6,646 nt of DNA from Hyphomicrobiales bacterium (GTDB taxonomy: Bacteria > Pseudomonadota > Alphaproteobacteria > Rhizobiales > Aestuariivirgaceae): the NCBI GenBank assembly GCA_003151375.1, contig PLXI01000185.1, forward strand, positions 1 through 6,646, written 5' to 3'. The notes beneath the pieces are model-generated. The model made no database searches, was not told the origin of the DNA, and saw only the letters and a list, made by a program, of their open reading frames with translations. The position numbers and the translations under genes are program-made. Below are positions 1 through 5,074 of this stretch, in pieces (the first letter of the stretch is position 1; each line of letters opens with the position of its first letter).

Positions 1-117
1 GGCACTGTGGTTTACCGTGCCCGCTTTGCTGGCTTCACCGCAGACACCGCCGCAAAAGCGTGTCTTGCGTTGAAGGAAGAAGGCGCATCTTGTTTGATGA
101 TTGCGCCCGAAAGCTAA
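1..117 (+). CDS. SPOR-domain protein, C-terminal end (probable D-Ala-D-Ala carboxypeptidase)
   Basis: The reading frame is open from the first base and stops at TAA 115-117, so only the last 38 residues are visible. The pattern YRARFAGF, then AAKAC, then LKEEG followed by a second Cys (C-L-M-I), is the second half of a SPOR repeat, the small domain that binds denuded septal peptidoglycan. In Rhizobiales this ending (YRARF.GF, a Cys in the helix, a second Cys in the last strand) is typical of penicillin-binding DD-carboxypeptidases carrying a C-terminal SPOR domain. The catalytic domain lies outside the window, so the enzyme identity is inferred from the tail alone. The protein would act in the periplasm. 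Its stop codon directly abuts the stop of the convergent J-protein gene. SPOR call fairly sure; carboxypeptidase call tentative. Confidence 0.72.
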   Translation, partial: GTVVYRARFAGFTADTAAKACLALKEEGASCLMIAPES

Positions 118-125
118 TCAGCTTT
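110..125. terminator. Possible small bidirectional terminator hairpin
   Basis: Bases 110-115 (AAAGCT) and 120-125 (AGCTTT) are perfect inverted repeats around a 4-base loop. They sit exactly on the junction of two convergent genes, and both stop codons lie within the hairpin. On the + strand the stem runs into TTTT; on the - strand the transcript reads AGCT followed by TTT and then C. The stem is short (6 bp, only two G-C pairs) and the U-tracts are weak, so termination would be inefficient at best. Placement is the main argument for it. Confidence 0.3.
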
Positions 126-546
126 TCAACAGTCGGTCTCGCGCGGCATTGATCTTCGCCGACAAATAAGTGCTTCCTCCGGCATCGGGGTGAATGGCAC
201 GCAGCAGTTTTTTATGGGCAGCGCGAATGTCTTCGGATGATGCCGAAGCAGTGAGGCCGAGAACTTCAAGAGCCTCAGTTTTGTCCATCGAGCCAGTAGT
301 TGGCGCAGGCTGGGCAGGCCTGCTAAATCCAAACTGTTGCCAGCCCAAGAACCCTGCCCCCATACCCAGCATTGGCAAAGCCAGAATCAAAAATCCCTTA
401 AGTGCAAAGATCGAACCCAATCCGCAAAGTCCAAGCCCAACAATTTGCCGCACAAAGCCACGTTGTTTGGCGGGAGACATTCTGCCCGCTTCGCGCAACA
501 CCCAGACCGCGCCCACCAGGCCAAGAACGATAAACAGTCCGTACAT
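118..546 (-). CDS. Membrane-anchored J-domain protein, Pam18/TIM14-like
   Basis: This is a 142-residue protein with hydrophobic segments near residues 1-18 and 32-68 (probably a TM hairpin), a linker rich in Pro/Ala/Thr at 75-87, and a C-terminal J domain at about 89-142. The J domain has the signature HPD at 119-121 followed by A-G-G-S, and the closing K-I-N-A-A-R-D-R-L-L helix. That architecture (membrane anchor plus a short C-terminal J domain with HPD.GGS) matches mitochondrial Pam18/TIM14 and its alphaproteobacterial relatives, which stimulate Hsp70 ATPase at a membrane. I chose ATG 546 because it overlaps the upstream eipB-like stop as TAATG, with AGTGAAG a few bases ahead. A TTG at 576 would add 10 residues but has no visible ribosome site. 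Its bacterial client is unknown. J-domain call is firm; the Pam18 relationship rests on architecture and motif similarity. Confidence 0.88.
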   Translation of the reverse strand: MYGLFIVLGLVGAVWVLREAGRMSPAKQRGFVRQIVGLGLCGLGSIFALKGFLILALPMLGMGAGFLGWQQFGFSRPAQPAPTTGSMDKTEALEVLGLTASASSEDIRAAHKKLLRAIHPDAGGSTYLSAKINAARDRLLKS

Positions 547-1376
547 TATTGCAGCTTCACTGGCGAAACCGGACAAGACGTTGCTGGTAACATCTGCAGC
601 TGTGAGATCGTTGCCTTCATAGCATAGTTACCATAGTCAAACACCATCGCAGTGGAGACGCCATTTTCAAACATGTTAAATGTTGTTTGGAATTCTGGCG
701 TATCGGCTTGCTCATCCGTCACAGGATAATAGCCCAGCTGGAACGTCCAAGACGCAAGGCCGGCAAGCGCAGACAAATCGTCTCGTGGCTGTGCCGTTGG
801 TTCATGTTTCTTGCTTATAAATGTGACAATGCGAAAGACTTTTTCACCATCTGAGCCGTCATAGACGGTTGAAACATCACGTGTGAGACCTTTGGCAGCA
901 GCAGCTAACAGGCGTCTTTGATGTTCGGTGGGATAGATCACTTCCGGATTCAGCGAAAAGGTCAAACTCTTGCTGCCGCTTAAACTGCCTTTGGATTTCG
1001 CACCAATTTCTGGCTTGGCAATTTTGATCTCAGAATCATCGCTCAATTTGCCATCAACGCTTTCTTGTTGCGAGACAGTCATCGATAGTCCGTCATCAGT
1101 TTCAAAACTGCGTGATTTAATATCGGTCGTCTGCAAGCCTTGTTCGGCTTGGGCGATGCGGTTTTTTATTTGCGTGCTGACCGTCCAACCCGCGCAATCA
1201 GAACCCGCCACTTCATAAGCCAGCTGGCCGTCAATGGGCTGCACCTTGCCACCCTGTTCAATACGCACGGGTTGCAGATCATAGTCCGCGCGGTAGCTGG
1301 CCAAGTCCATGGCTAAAGCTGGTTGTGGCAGACAGGCCAGCAATGTGAATATAGTGATGGTTTTTGTGTGTATCAT
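546..1376 (-). CDS. eipB: EipB-like periplasmic envelope integrity protein (DUF1849)
   Basis: This is a 276-residue protein. It opens with a signal peptide (K5, hydrophobic core to about residue 16, then PALA at 19-22 as a likely signal peptidase I site). Two mature-domain cysteines, C61 (in GSDCAGW) and C268 (in ATSCPVSP), sit near the two ends of the fold, as in Brucella EipB where such a pair forms a disulfide. The central YPTEHQRRLL motif (about 148-157) and the VYDGSDG motif (about 171-177) are typical of DUF1849. In Brucella EipB is a periplasmic beta-spiral protein needed for envelope integrity and virulence; that role is carried over here by homology. I chose ATG 1376, which places the signal peptide at the N-terminus, has GGA 6 bases upstream, and leaves room for the divergent promoter. 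An in-frame ATG at 1436 would put 20 polar residues ahead of the signal peptide. The stop overlaps the J-protein start. Confidence 0.85.
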   Translation of the reverse strand: MIHTKTITIFTLLACLPQPALAMDLASYRADYDLQPVRIEQGGKVQPIDGQLAYEVAGSDCAGWTVSTQIKNRIAQAEQGLQTTDIKSRSFETDDGLSMTVSQQESVDGKLSDDSEIKIAKPEIGAKSKGSLSGSKSLTFSLNPEVIYPTEHQRRLLAAAAKGLTRDVSTVYDGSDGEKVFRIVTFISKKHEPTAQPRDDLSALAGLASWTFQLGYYPVTDEQADTPEFQTTFNMFENGVSTAMVFDYGNYAMKATISQLQMLPATSCPVSPVKLQ

Positions 1377-1379
1377 TTC

Positions 1380-1407
1380 TTGTCCAGACTCAAGGCTAGC
1401 ATATAAT
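1380..1407 (+). promoter_or_regulatory. Sigma70-type promoter of the ridA-gdpD-DUF482-hit operon
   Basis: A perfect TATAAT -10 box lies at 1402-1407, with TTGTCC (4 of 6 matches to TTGACA) at 1380-1385 and a 16-base spacer. Transcription would start near 1414 and give a leader of about 23 bases that contains the GAGAGG ribosome site. Position, spacing and the downstream operon all fit. Prediction from sequence only. Confidence 0.6.
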
Positions 1408-1410
1408 GCT
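1398..1410. repeat. Small palindrome over the -10 box
   Basis: AGCAT at 1398-1402 and ATGCT at 1406-1410 form a perfect 5-bp inverted repeat around ATA, enclosing the TATAAT. It could be a half-site pair for a repressor or a symmetric -10 element used from both strands, but a 5-bp repeat of A/T-rich sequence can arise by chance. Confidence 0.4.
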
Positions 1411-1422
1411 GTTGATCCAAAT

Positions 1423-1428
1423 GAGAGG
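1423..1428 (+). promoter_or_regulatory. Ribosome binding site of the ridA-like gene
   Basis: GAGAGG ends 8 bases before ATG 1437. A second in-frame ATG at 1443 would be 14 bases away, too far, so this site supports the start at 1437. Confidence 0.65.
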
Positions 1429-1436
1429 TTGTTCAT

Positions 1437-1901
1437 ATGGGAATGATTGATGCCAAACTGGCCAAAATGGGCTTAGTGCTGCCTGAAGCAATGGCTCCCG
1501 TTGCTAATTATGTGCCTTATGTGCGCAGCGACAAGTTATTGTTCATCTCGGGCCAAATACCCATGCTGGCAGGTAAGTCTTTGGCCTTGGGCCAGCTTGG
1601 CGGGGGCCTGACTATTGAGCAGGGTATGGCATGCGCGCGCCAATGCGGCATCAATCTCATTGCCCAGATGAAAGCGGCCTGTAGTGGCGATTTAGACAAG
1701 GTTCAACGCATTGTGAAGCTGGTTTGTTTTGTTAATGCCGCGCCACATTTTGTGGATGTGCCGAAAGTGGCCAATGGTGTTTCAGACTTGATGGTTGAAG
1801 TGTTTGGCGACATGGGCCGCCATGCGCGTTCATCGGTGGGCTGTTCGAGCCTGCCGCTCGATGTGCCAGTTGAAGTGGAAGCCATTGTGGAGCTTGCCTG
1901 A
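1437..1901 (+). CDS. RidA/YjgF/YER057c/UK114 family protein (about 150-residue subgroup)
   Basis: This 154-residue protein belongs to the longer, chorismate-mutase-like branch of the YjgF family rather than the 128-residue RidA proper. Visible marks are SGQIP at 38-42, the helix with ACARQCGINLIAQ near 65-77, the strand VKLVCFVN near 93-100, and the C-terminal HARSSVG...LPLDVPVEVEAI block. That block carries Arg131 and Glu148, positions equivalent to the substrate-carboxylate-binding Arg and the active-site Glu of RidA. RidA itself hydrolyses 2-aminoacrylate and related enamines/imines made by PLP enzymes; whether this subgroup does so is uncertain, though the Arg is kept. It probably acts as a cytosolic trimer. 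It is the first gene of a four-gene overlapping operon, and its TGA shares one base with the next ATG (TGATG). Confidence 0.9.
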   Translation: MGMIDAKLAKMGLVLPEAMAPVANYVPYVRSDKLLFISGQIPMLAGKSLALGQLGGGLTIEQGMACARQCGINLIAQMKAACSGDLDKVQRIVKLVCFVNAAPHFVDVPKVANGVSDLMVEVFGDMGRHARSSVGCSSLPLDVPVEVEAIVELA

Positions 1902-2668
1902 TGCGCTTCACACCACAAATACGCGCCCTTGAATGGTTGGTGGCTAATCCCATTGCCCACCGTGGCTTGCATGATGAAGCAATGGGTTTGGTTGAAAATT
2001 GTGAGAGTTCATTTGCAGTTGCGATGCGTCAGGGGTTTTCGATCGAGACAGATGTGGAGTTAAGCAAAGACGGCGAGGCAATGATCTTCCACGACGATAA
2101 TGTGGATCGGGTGCTTGACGCCAAAGGCGCTGTTAAGAGTTTTACATCCGCCGAACTTAAGAAAATGAGTTACCGTCAAGGCCGTGAGCGCATTCAAACA
2201 CTCGCTGAATTGCTTGAGCAGATTAAGGGCAAGACGACGTTGGTGGTGGAAATCAAATCACTCTGGGATGACGATTTTACCTTGACTGACCGTACTCTTA
2301 AGGTGGTTAGCAGCTACAACGGCCCCGTATGCGTGATGTCGTTTGATCCCACGCTCATCGCGCGCGCTGCCGCCACATATCCTGATGTTGTTCGCGGCAT
2401 TACCGCAGATCGAGTGATTGATCCCTATTACAACATCTTGCCGATAGAAAAGCGGCTTTCGATGCAAAACTATTGGCATATACCGTTCAGCCGCCCGCAT
2501 TTTGTGTCTTTCGATTTCTCACAATTGCCGTTTCAACCGATCACCCAGTTTAGAGCGGCGGGCCATCCGATTTTAACTTGGACAATACACAGCGATGAAC
2601 AGGCAGCTATGGCGCGCCGCTATTGCGATCAAATCACTTTTGAAAACTTTATTCCGGCGGTTCGGTGA
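1901..2668 (+). CDS. Glycerophosphodiester phosphodiesterase (GDPD family)
   Basis: This 255-residue cytosolic GDPD has no signal peptide. The family signature runs in order: HRG at 20-22, E-N at 32-33, E49-x-D51, the H64-D-D motif that carries the second catalytic histidine, E117-x-K119 as the third acidic metal ligand, and the aromatic W227 in LTWTI. Such enzymes cleave glycerophosphodiesters (for example glycerophosphocholine) into sn-glycerol-3-phosphate and an alcohol, using a divalent metal. Substrate choice cannot be read from the sequence. The start is supported by GGAG at 1889-1892, 8 bases ahead of ATG 1901, and by the 1-base overlap with the preceding stop. Length is in the normal 240-260 range. 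Confidence 0.92.
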   Translation: MRFTPQIRALEWLVANPIAHRGLHDEAMGLVENCESSFAVAMRQGFSIETDVELSKDGEAMIFHDDNVDRVLDAKGAVKSFTSAELKKMSYRQGRERIQTLAELLEQIKGKTTLVVEIKSLWDDDFTLTDRTLKVVSSYNGPVCVMSFDPTLIARAAATYPDVVRGITADRVIDPYYNILPIEKRLSMQNYWHIPFSRPHFVSFDFSQLPFQPITQFRAAGHPILTWTIHSDEQAAMARRYCDQITFENFIPAVR

Positions 2669-3798
2669 AGACCCGCATTATCACATCACTGGATGAGGTA
2701 TCAGCCAAAGATTGGGATGGCGTGGCCAATCCTGATCCAGCCACATTCAATCCGTTCATCTCTCATGCCTTTTTGTTTGCCTTGGAGAAATCAGGTTCAG
2801 CCACGAAGGAAACCGGATGGGCAGCACGGCATATATTGATTGAAGATGCTGGCAAGCTTGTCGCTTCAGCGCCTTGTTATCTTAAGTCTCATTCGCAGGG
2901 CGAATATGTTTTTGATCATGGCTGGGCAGAAGCCTTCACGCGCGCAGGCGGGCGCTATTATCCCAAATTGCAAGTTGCGGTGCCGTTTTCGCCAGTTGTT
3001 GCGCCCAAACTGTTAGGCAAGGCATTAGTGTTGCCACAAGCACTCATTTCCTTATGTGCGGCGGAAAAGGCCTCATCGGTTCATGTTACTTTTACAGCTG
3101 AGGCGGATCAAACCGCACTGCGCGGCGATCAAAATTGGCTGGAGCGCCATGACATTCAATTCCACTGGCATAATCAAGGTTATACGAGCTTCGATGATTT
3201 TCTGAGTGCCCTATCATCGAGTAAGCGGAAAAATATCCGCAAAGAACGCGCCACTTTGCGCGATTTAGGATTAGAGTTTCGTGCACTTCAAGGCAATGAT
3301 ATTAGGCCTCAACACTGGGATGCGTTCTGGCATTTTTATATGGATACAGGCAGCCGCAAATGGGGCCAGCCTTATCTCACACGCAAATTTTTTGAGATGG
3401 TGCATGACACTTTGCGGGAGCACGTTTTGCTGGTGATGGCTTATGCAGGCACACGGCCCATTGCTGGGGCGCTCAACTTCATCGGCGCTGATACGCTCTT
3501 TGGCCGCAATTGGGGCTGCTCGGAAAATGTGCCGTTCCTGCATTTTGAGACTTGTTATTATCAAGCCATAGATTGGGCCATTGCCCACAAATTCAAAGTG
3601 GTTGAAGCAGGTGCTCAAGGCGAACACAAATTGGCGCGAGGTTATGTGCCGGTCAAAACGGTCAGCTTTCATCATTTGGCGCATCAGGGATTGGCGCGTG
3701 CGGTGGGCGAATATCTGGATCAAGAACGCGCAGCAATTGAAGAAGGCCGTGAAGAACTTGCGGCCCATGCGCCATTTAAACATTTGGAGAGTGAATGA
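2665..3798 (+). CDS. DUF482 / COG3146 FemAB-like (GNAT-fold) acyltransferase
   Basis: This 377-residue protein is of the family labelled 'peptidoglycan biosynthesis/recognition protein' or GNAT N-acetyltransferase, DUF482. The family marks are NPFISHAFL near 29-37, the block FDHGWAEAF...GGRYYPKLQVAVPFSPV at about 83-111, SSSKRKNIRKER near 185-195, and the C-terminal acyltransferase core with FGRNWGCSE near 279-287, FETCYYQAIDWAI near 294-306 and EAGAQGEHKLARGY near 314-327. The fold resembles FemAB/GNAT enzymes that use acyl-CoA or aminoacyl-tRNA; the real substrate is not established. It has no signal peptide or TM segment, so it is cytosolic. It starts at GTG 2665 in a GTGA overlap with the GDPD stop; the upstream ribosome site is weak, consistent with coupled translation. 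The tail overlaps the HIT gene by 4 bases. Confidence 0.88.
   Translation: MKTRIITSLDEVSAKDWDGVANPDPATFNPFISHAFLFALEKSGSATKETGWAARHILIEDAGKLVASAPCYLKSHSQGEYVFDHGWAEAFTRAGGRYYPKLQVAVPFSPVVAPKLLGKALVLPQALISLCAAEKASSVHVTFTAEADQTALRGDQNWLERHDIQFHWHNQGYTSFDDFLSALSSSKRKNIRKERATLRDLGLEFRALQGNDIRPQHWDAFWHFYMDTGSRKWGQPYLTRKFFEMVHDTLREHVLLVMAYAGTRPIAGALNFIGADTLFGRNWGCSENVPFLHFETCYYQAIDWAIAHKFKVVEAGAQGEHKLARGYVPVKTVSFHHLAHQGLARAVGEYLDQERAAIEEGREELAAHAPFKHLESE
3786..3789 (+). promoter_or_regulatory. Ribosome binding site of the HIT gene
   Basis: GGAG lies inside the end of the DUF482 gene, 5 bases before ATG 3795 and 8 bases before the adjacent ATG 3798. Either ATG could be the true start; the proteins differ by one Met. 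Confidence 0.5.
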
Positions 3799-4214
3799 TG
3801 ACTTATGACAACGCCAACATCTTCGCCAAAATCTTACGCGGTGAAATTCCATGCCACAAGATTTATGAGGATGAACACACGCTGGCTTTTATGGATGTGA
3901 TGCCGATGGCAGACGGCCATTGTTTGGTAATCCCTAAAGCGCCATCACGCGGCTTGCTTGATGCTGATCCGACGGTGTTGGCCAAGCTCATGCCCATTGC
4001 CCAAAAGGTGGCCAAGGCTGCCGTGACGGCAACCGGTGCCGATGGCTTCCAGCTCAGGCAATATAATGAAGGCGCGGCCGGGCAGACTGTATTTCATTTG
4101 CATTTTCACATTCTGCCGATGAAGGATGGTGTTCCACTTCGGCCACACACGGGCAAAATGGCAGATCATGCAGTGTTGGCGGAGATGGCGAAAAGGATCA
4201 GCGCTGCGCTTTAA
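3795..4214 (+). CDS. HIT-family (HINT-like) hydrolase
   Basis: This 139-residue protein is of usual HINT length. It has N-terminal IFAKILRGEIPCHKIYED (9-26), the strand block AFMDVMPMADGHCLVIPK (31-48), and the histidine triad H101-L-H103-F-H105 with H103 as the expected catalytic nucleophile. Asn91 and Gln97 upstream of the triad are also conserved family residues. HINT proteins hydrolyse purine nucleoside phosphoramidates and related AMP conjugates such as aminoacyl-AMP adducts. It is cytosolic, probably a dimer. It is the last gene of the rightward operon; its ATGA start overlaps the preceding stop. Its own TAA interlocks with the stop of the convergent permease gene in TTAA, leaving no space for a separate terminator. 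Confidence 0.93.
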   Translation: MMTYDNANIFAKILRGEIPCHKIYEDEHTLAFMDVMPMADGHCLVIPKAPSRGLLDADPTVLAKLMPIAQKVAKAAVTATGADGFQLRQYNEGAAGQTVFHLHFHILPMKDGVPLRPHTGKMADHAVLAEMAKRISAAL

Positions 4215-5068
4215 GCAGGTTGTTTGCGCCCGCGCTCCACCATCACTAACAAAATCCCGCCCAATACAGCGGTCGCCGTCAGCACCAGTCTCAGTGTCAG
4301 CCCCTCTCCTATAAACAACACGCCGCCGAAGCTGGCAATTATCGGCACGCTGAGTTGCACGATTGAGGCTTGGATGGGTTTTAGCAGTGGGAGAGCCGCG
4401 TACCAAATGGCGTAGCCCAGCCCTGAAGTGATGGCGCCAGAAAGGAGCGCATAGATGACCCCCGTACTAGAGATCTGCATATGCGATATCATCAGTACAC
4501 TGAAGATCACCGCCATCGGAACTGTTCGTAAAAAATTGCCTGCGGTTACGGCAGTTGGGTCACCTGCCCCGCGCCCGCGTAGAGAATAAATGCCCCAAGC
4601 CACGCCCGCACCGATCATCAAGGCTGAAGCGGTGAGTGGTGGCGTATCAACATTGGGGAGCAGCAAAATCACAAGACCTGCAAAAGCAATCACGATGCCG
4701 AGTATTTGCAGCGGTGACATTTTATCACCGCGCCACAGGCTAAGGCCAATCATGGTGATTTGAACTGCAGCGAAAAGCAACAACGCACCGGTGCCCGCCG
4801 AGAGATCCATATAGGAAAGTGAAAAGCCAACCGCATAGGCAAATAACGCCAGGGCGCTGGGCCAGTTGCCAGCGACAGGCGTGGGTGTGGGACGCAAACG
4901 TAAAATTAGCATCAACATGCCCGCAGCAGAAACGAGCCGTAAGCTCATATAGGTGGCCGGATCTATGCTGGTGGTTTTGAGCGCGAGGCGGCCAAGAATA
5001 GAATTGCCCGCAAAGGCCAGCATGGCCAAAGTGGTGAGCAGAACAATTTTTGATCTGCTCACCTGCAT
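4211..5068 (-). CDS. DMT-superfamily EamA permease
   Basis: This 285-residue membrane protein has ten predicted TM helices, near 8-29, 37-57, 71-88, 93-111, 120-138, 147-163, 176-195, 203-223, 233-253 and 258-277, arranged as two EamA repeats. The second repeat ends with the family pattern LLKPIQASIVQLSVP...GGVLFIGEGLT (about 228-258), including the conserved Pro and Glu. Such proteins export small metabolites (often amino acids or related compounds) from the cytoplasm; nothing here indicates the substrate. Start ATG 5068 is 6 bases after the clpA stop, but the upstream bases are A/T-rich with no clear Shine-Dalgarno, so expression may depend on read-through and re-initiation from clpA. The same-strand 6-base gap suggests cotranscription. 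Confidence 0.9.
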   Translation of the reverse strand: MQVSRSKIVLLTTLAMLAFAGNSILGRLALKTTSIDPATYMSLRLVSAAGMLMLILRLRPTPTPVAGNWPSALALFAYAVGFSLSYMDLSAGTGALLLFAAVQITMIGLSLWRGDKMSPLQILGIVIAFAGLVILLLPNVDTPPLTASALMIGAGVAWGIYSLRGRGAGDPTAVTAGNFLRTVPMAVIFSVLMISHMQISSTGVIYALLSGAITSGLGYAIWYAALPLLKPIQASIVQLSVPIIASFGGVLFIGEGLTLRLVLTATAVLGGILLVMVERGRKQPA

Positions 5069-5074
5069 TGCAAA

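Larger units (their letters stand above)
1377..1436. promoter_or_regulatory. Divergent intergenic region between eipB-like and ridA-like genes
   Basis: This 60-base gap is the only true intergenic space in the window and must serve transcription of both flanking units, unless the leftward unit is read from elsewhere. The rightward strand has a recognisable promoter and ribosome site. On the leftward strand I see only partial -10 matches (TATGCT at 1403-1398, or TATATG) without a convincing -35, so the leftward promoter is not located. Confidence 0.6.

Noticed and set aside
547..576. TTG start for the J-protein, 10 residues longer
   Set aside because: There is no ribosome site upstream, whereas ATG 546 is perfectly placed in a TAATG overlap and begins a TM segment.
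194..622. 142-residue open frame on the + strand opposite the J-protein
   Set aside because: It is rich in Pro, Ser and Asn as expected from the reverse of a hydrophobic coding sequence, and shows no domain.
1377..1436. Extended start of the EipB-like gene at ATG 1436
   Set aside because: It would put 20 polar residues before an otherwise clean signal peptide and use up the whole divergent promoter region; its ATG is just the other strand of CATATG at the ridA start.
3271..3852. 193-residue open frame on the - strand opposite the DUF482 gene
   Set aside because: It is antisense to a well-supported gene, rich in Arg/His/Cys/Phe as expected for a shadow frame, with no recognisable domain.
3945..4406. 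153-residue open frame on the - strand across the HIT/permease junction
   Set aside because: It overlaps two clear genes, has a low-complexity shadow-like composition, and no family pattern.
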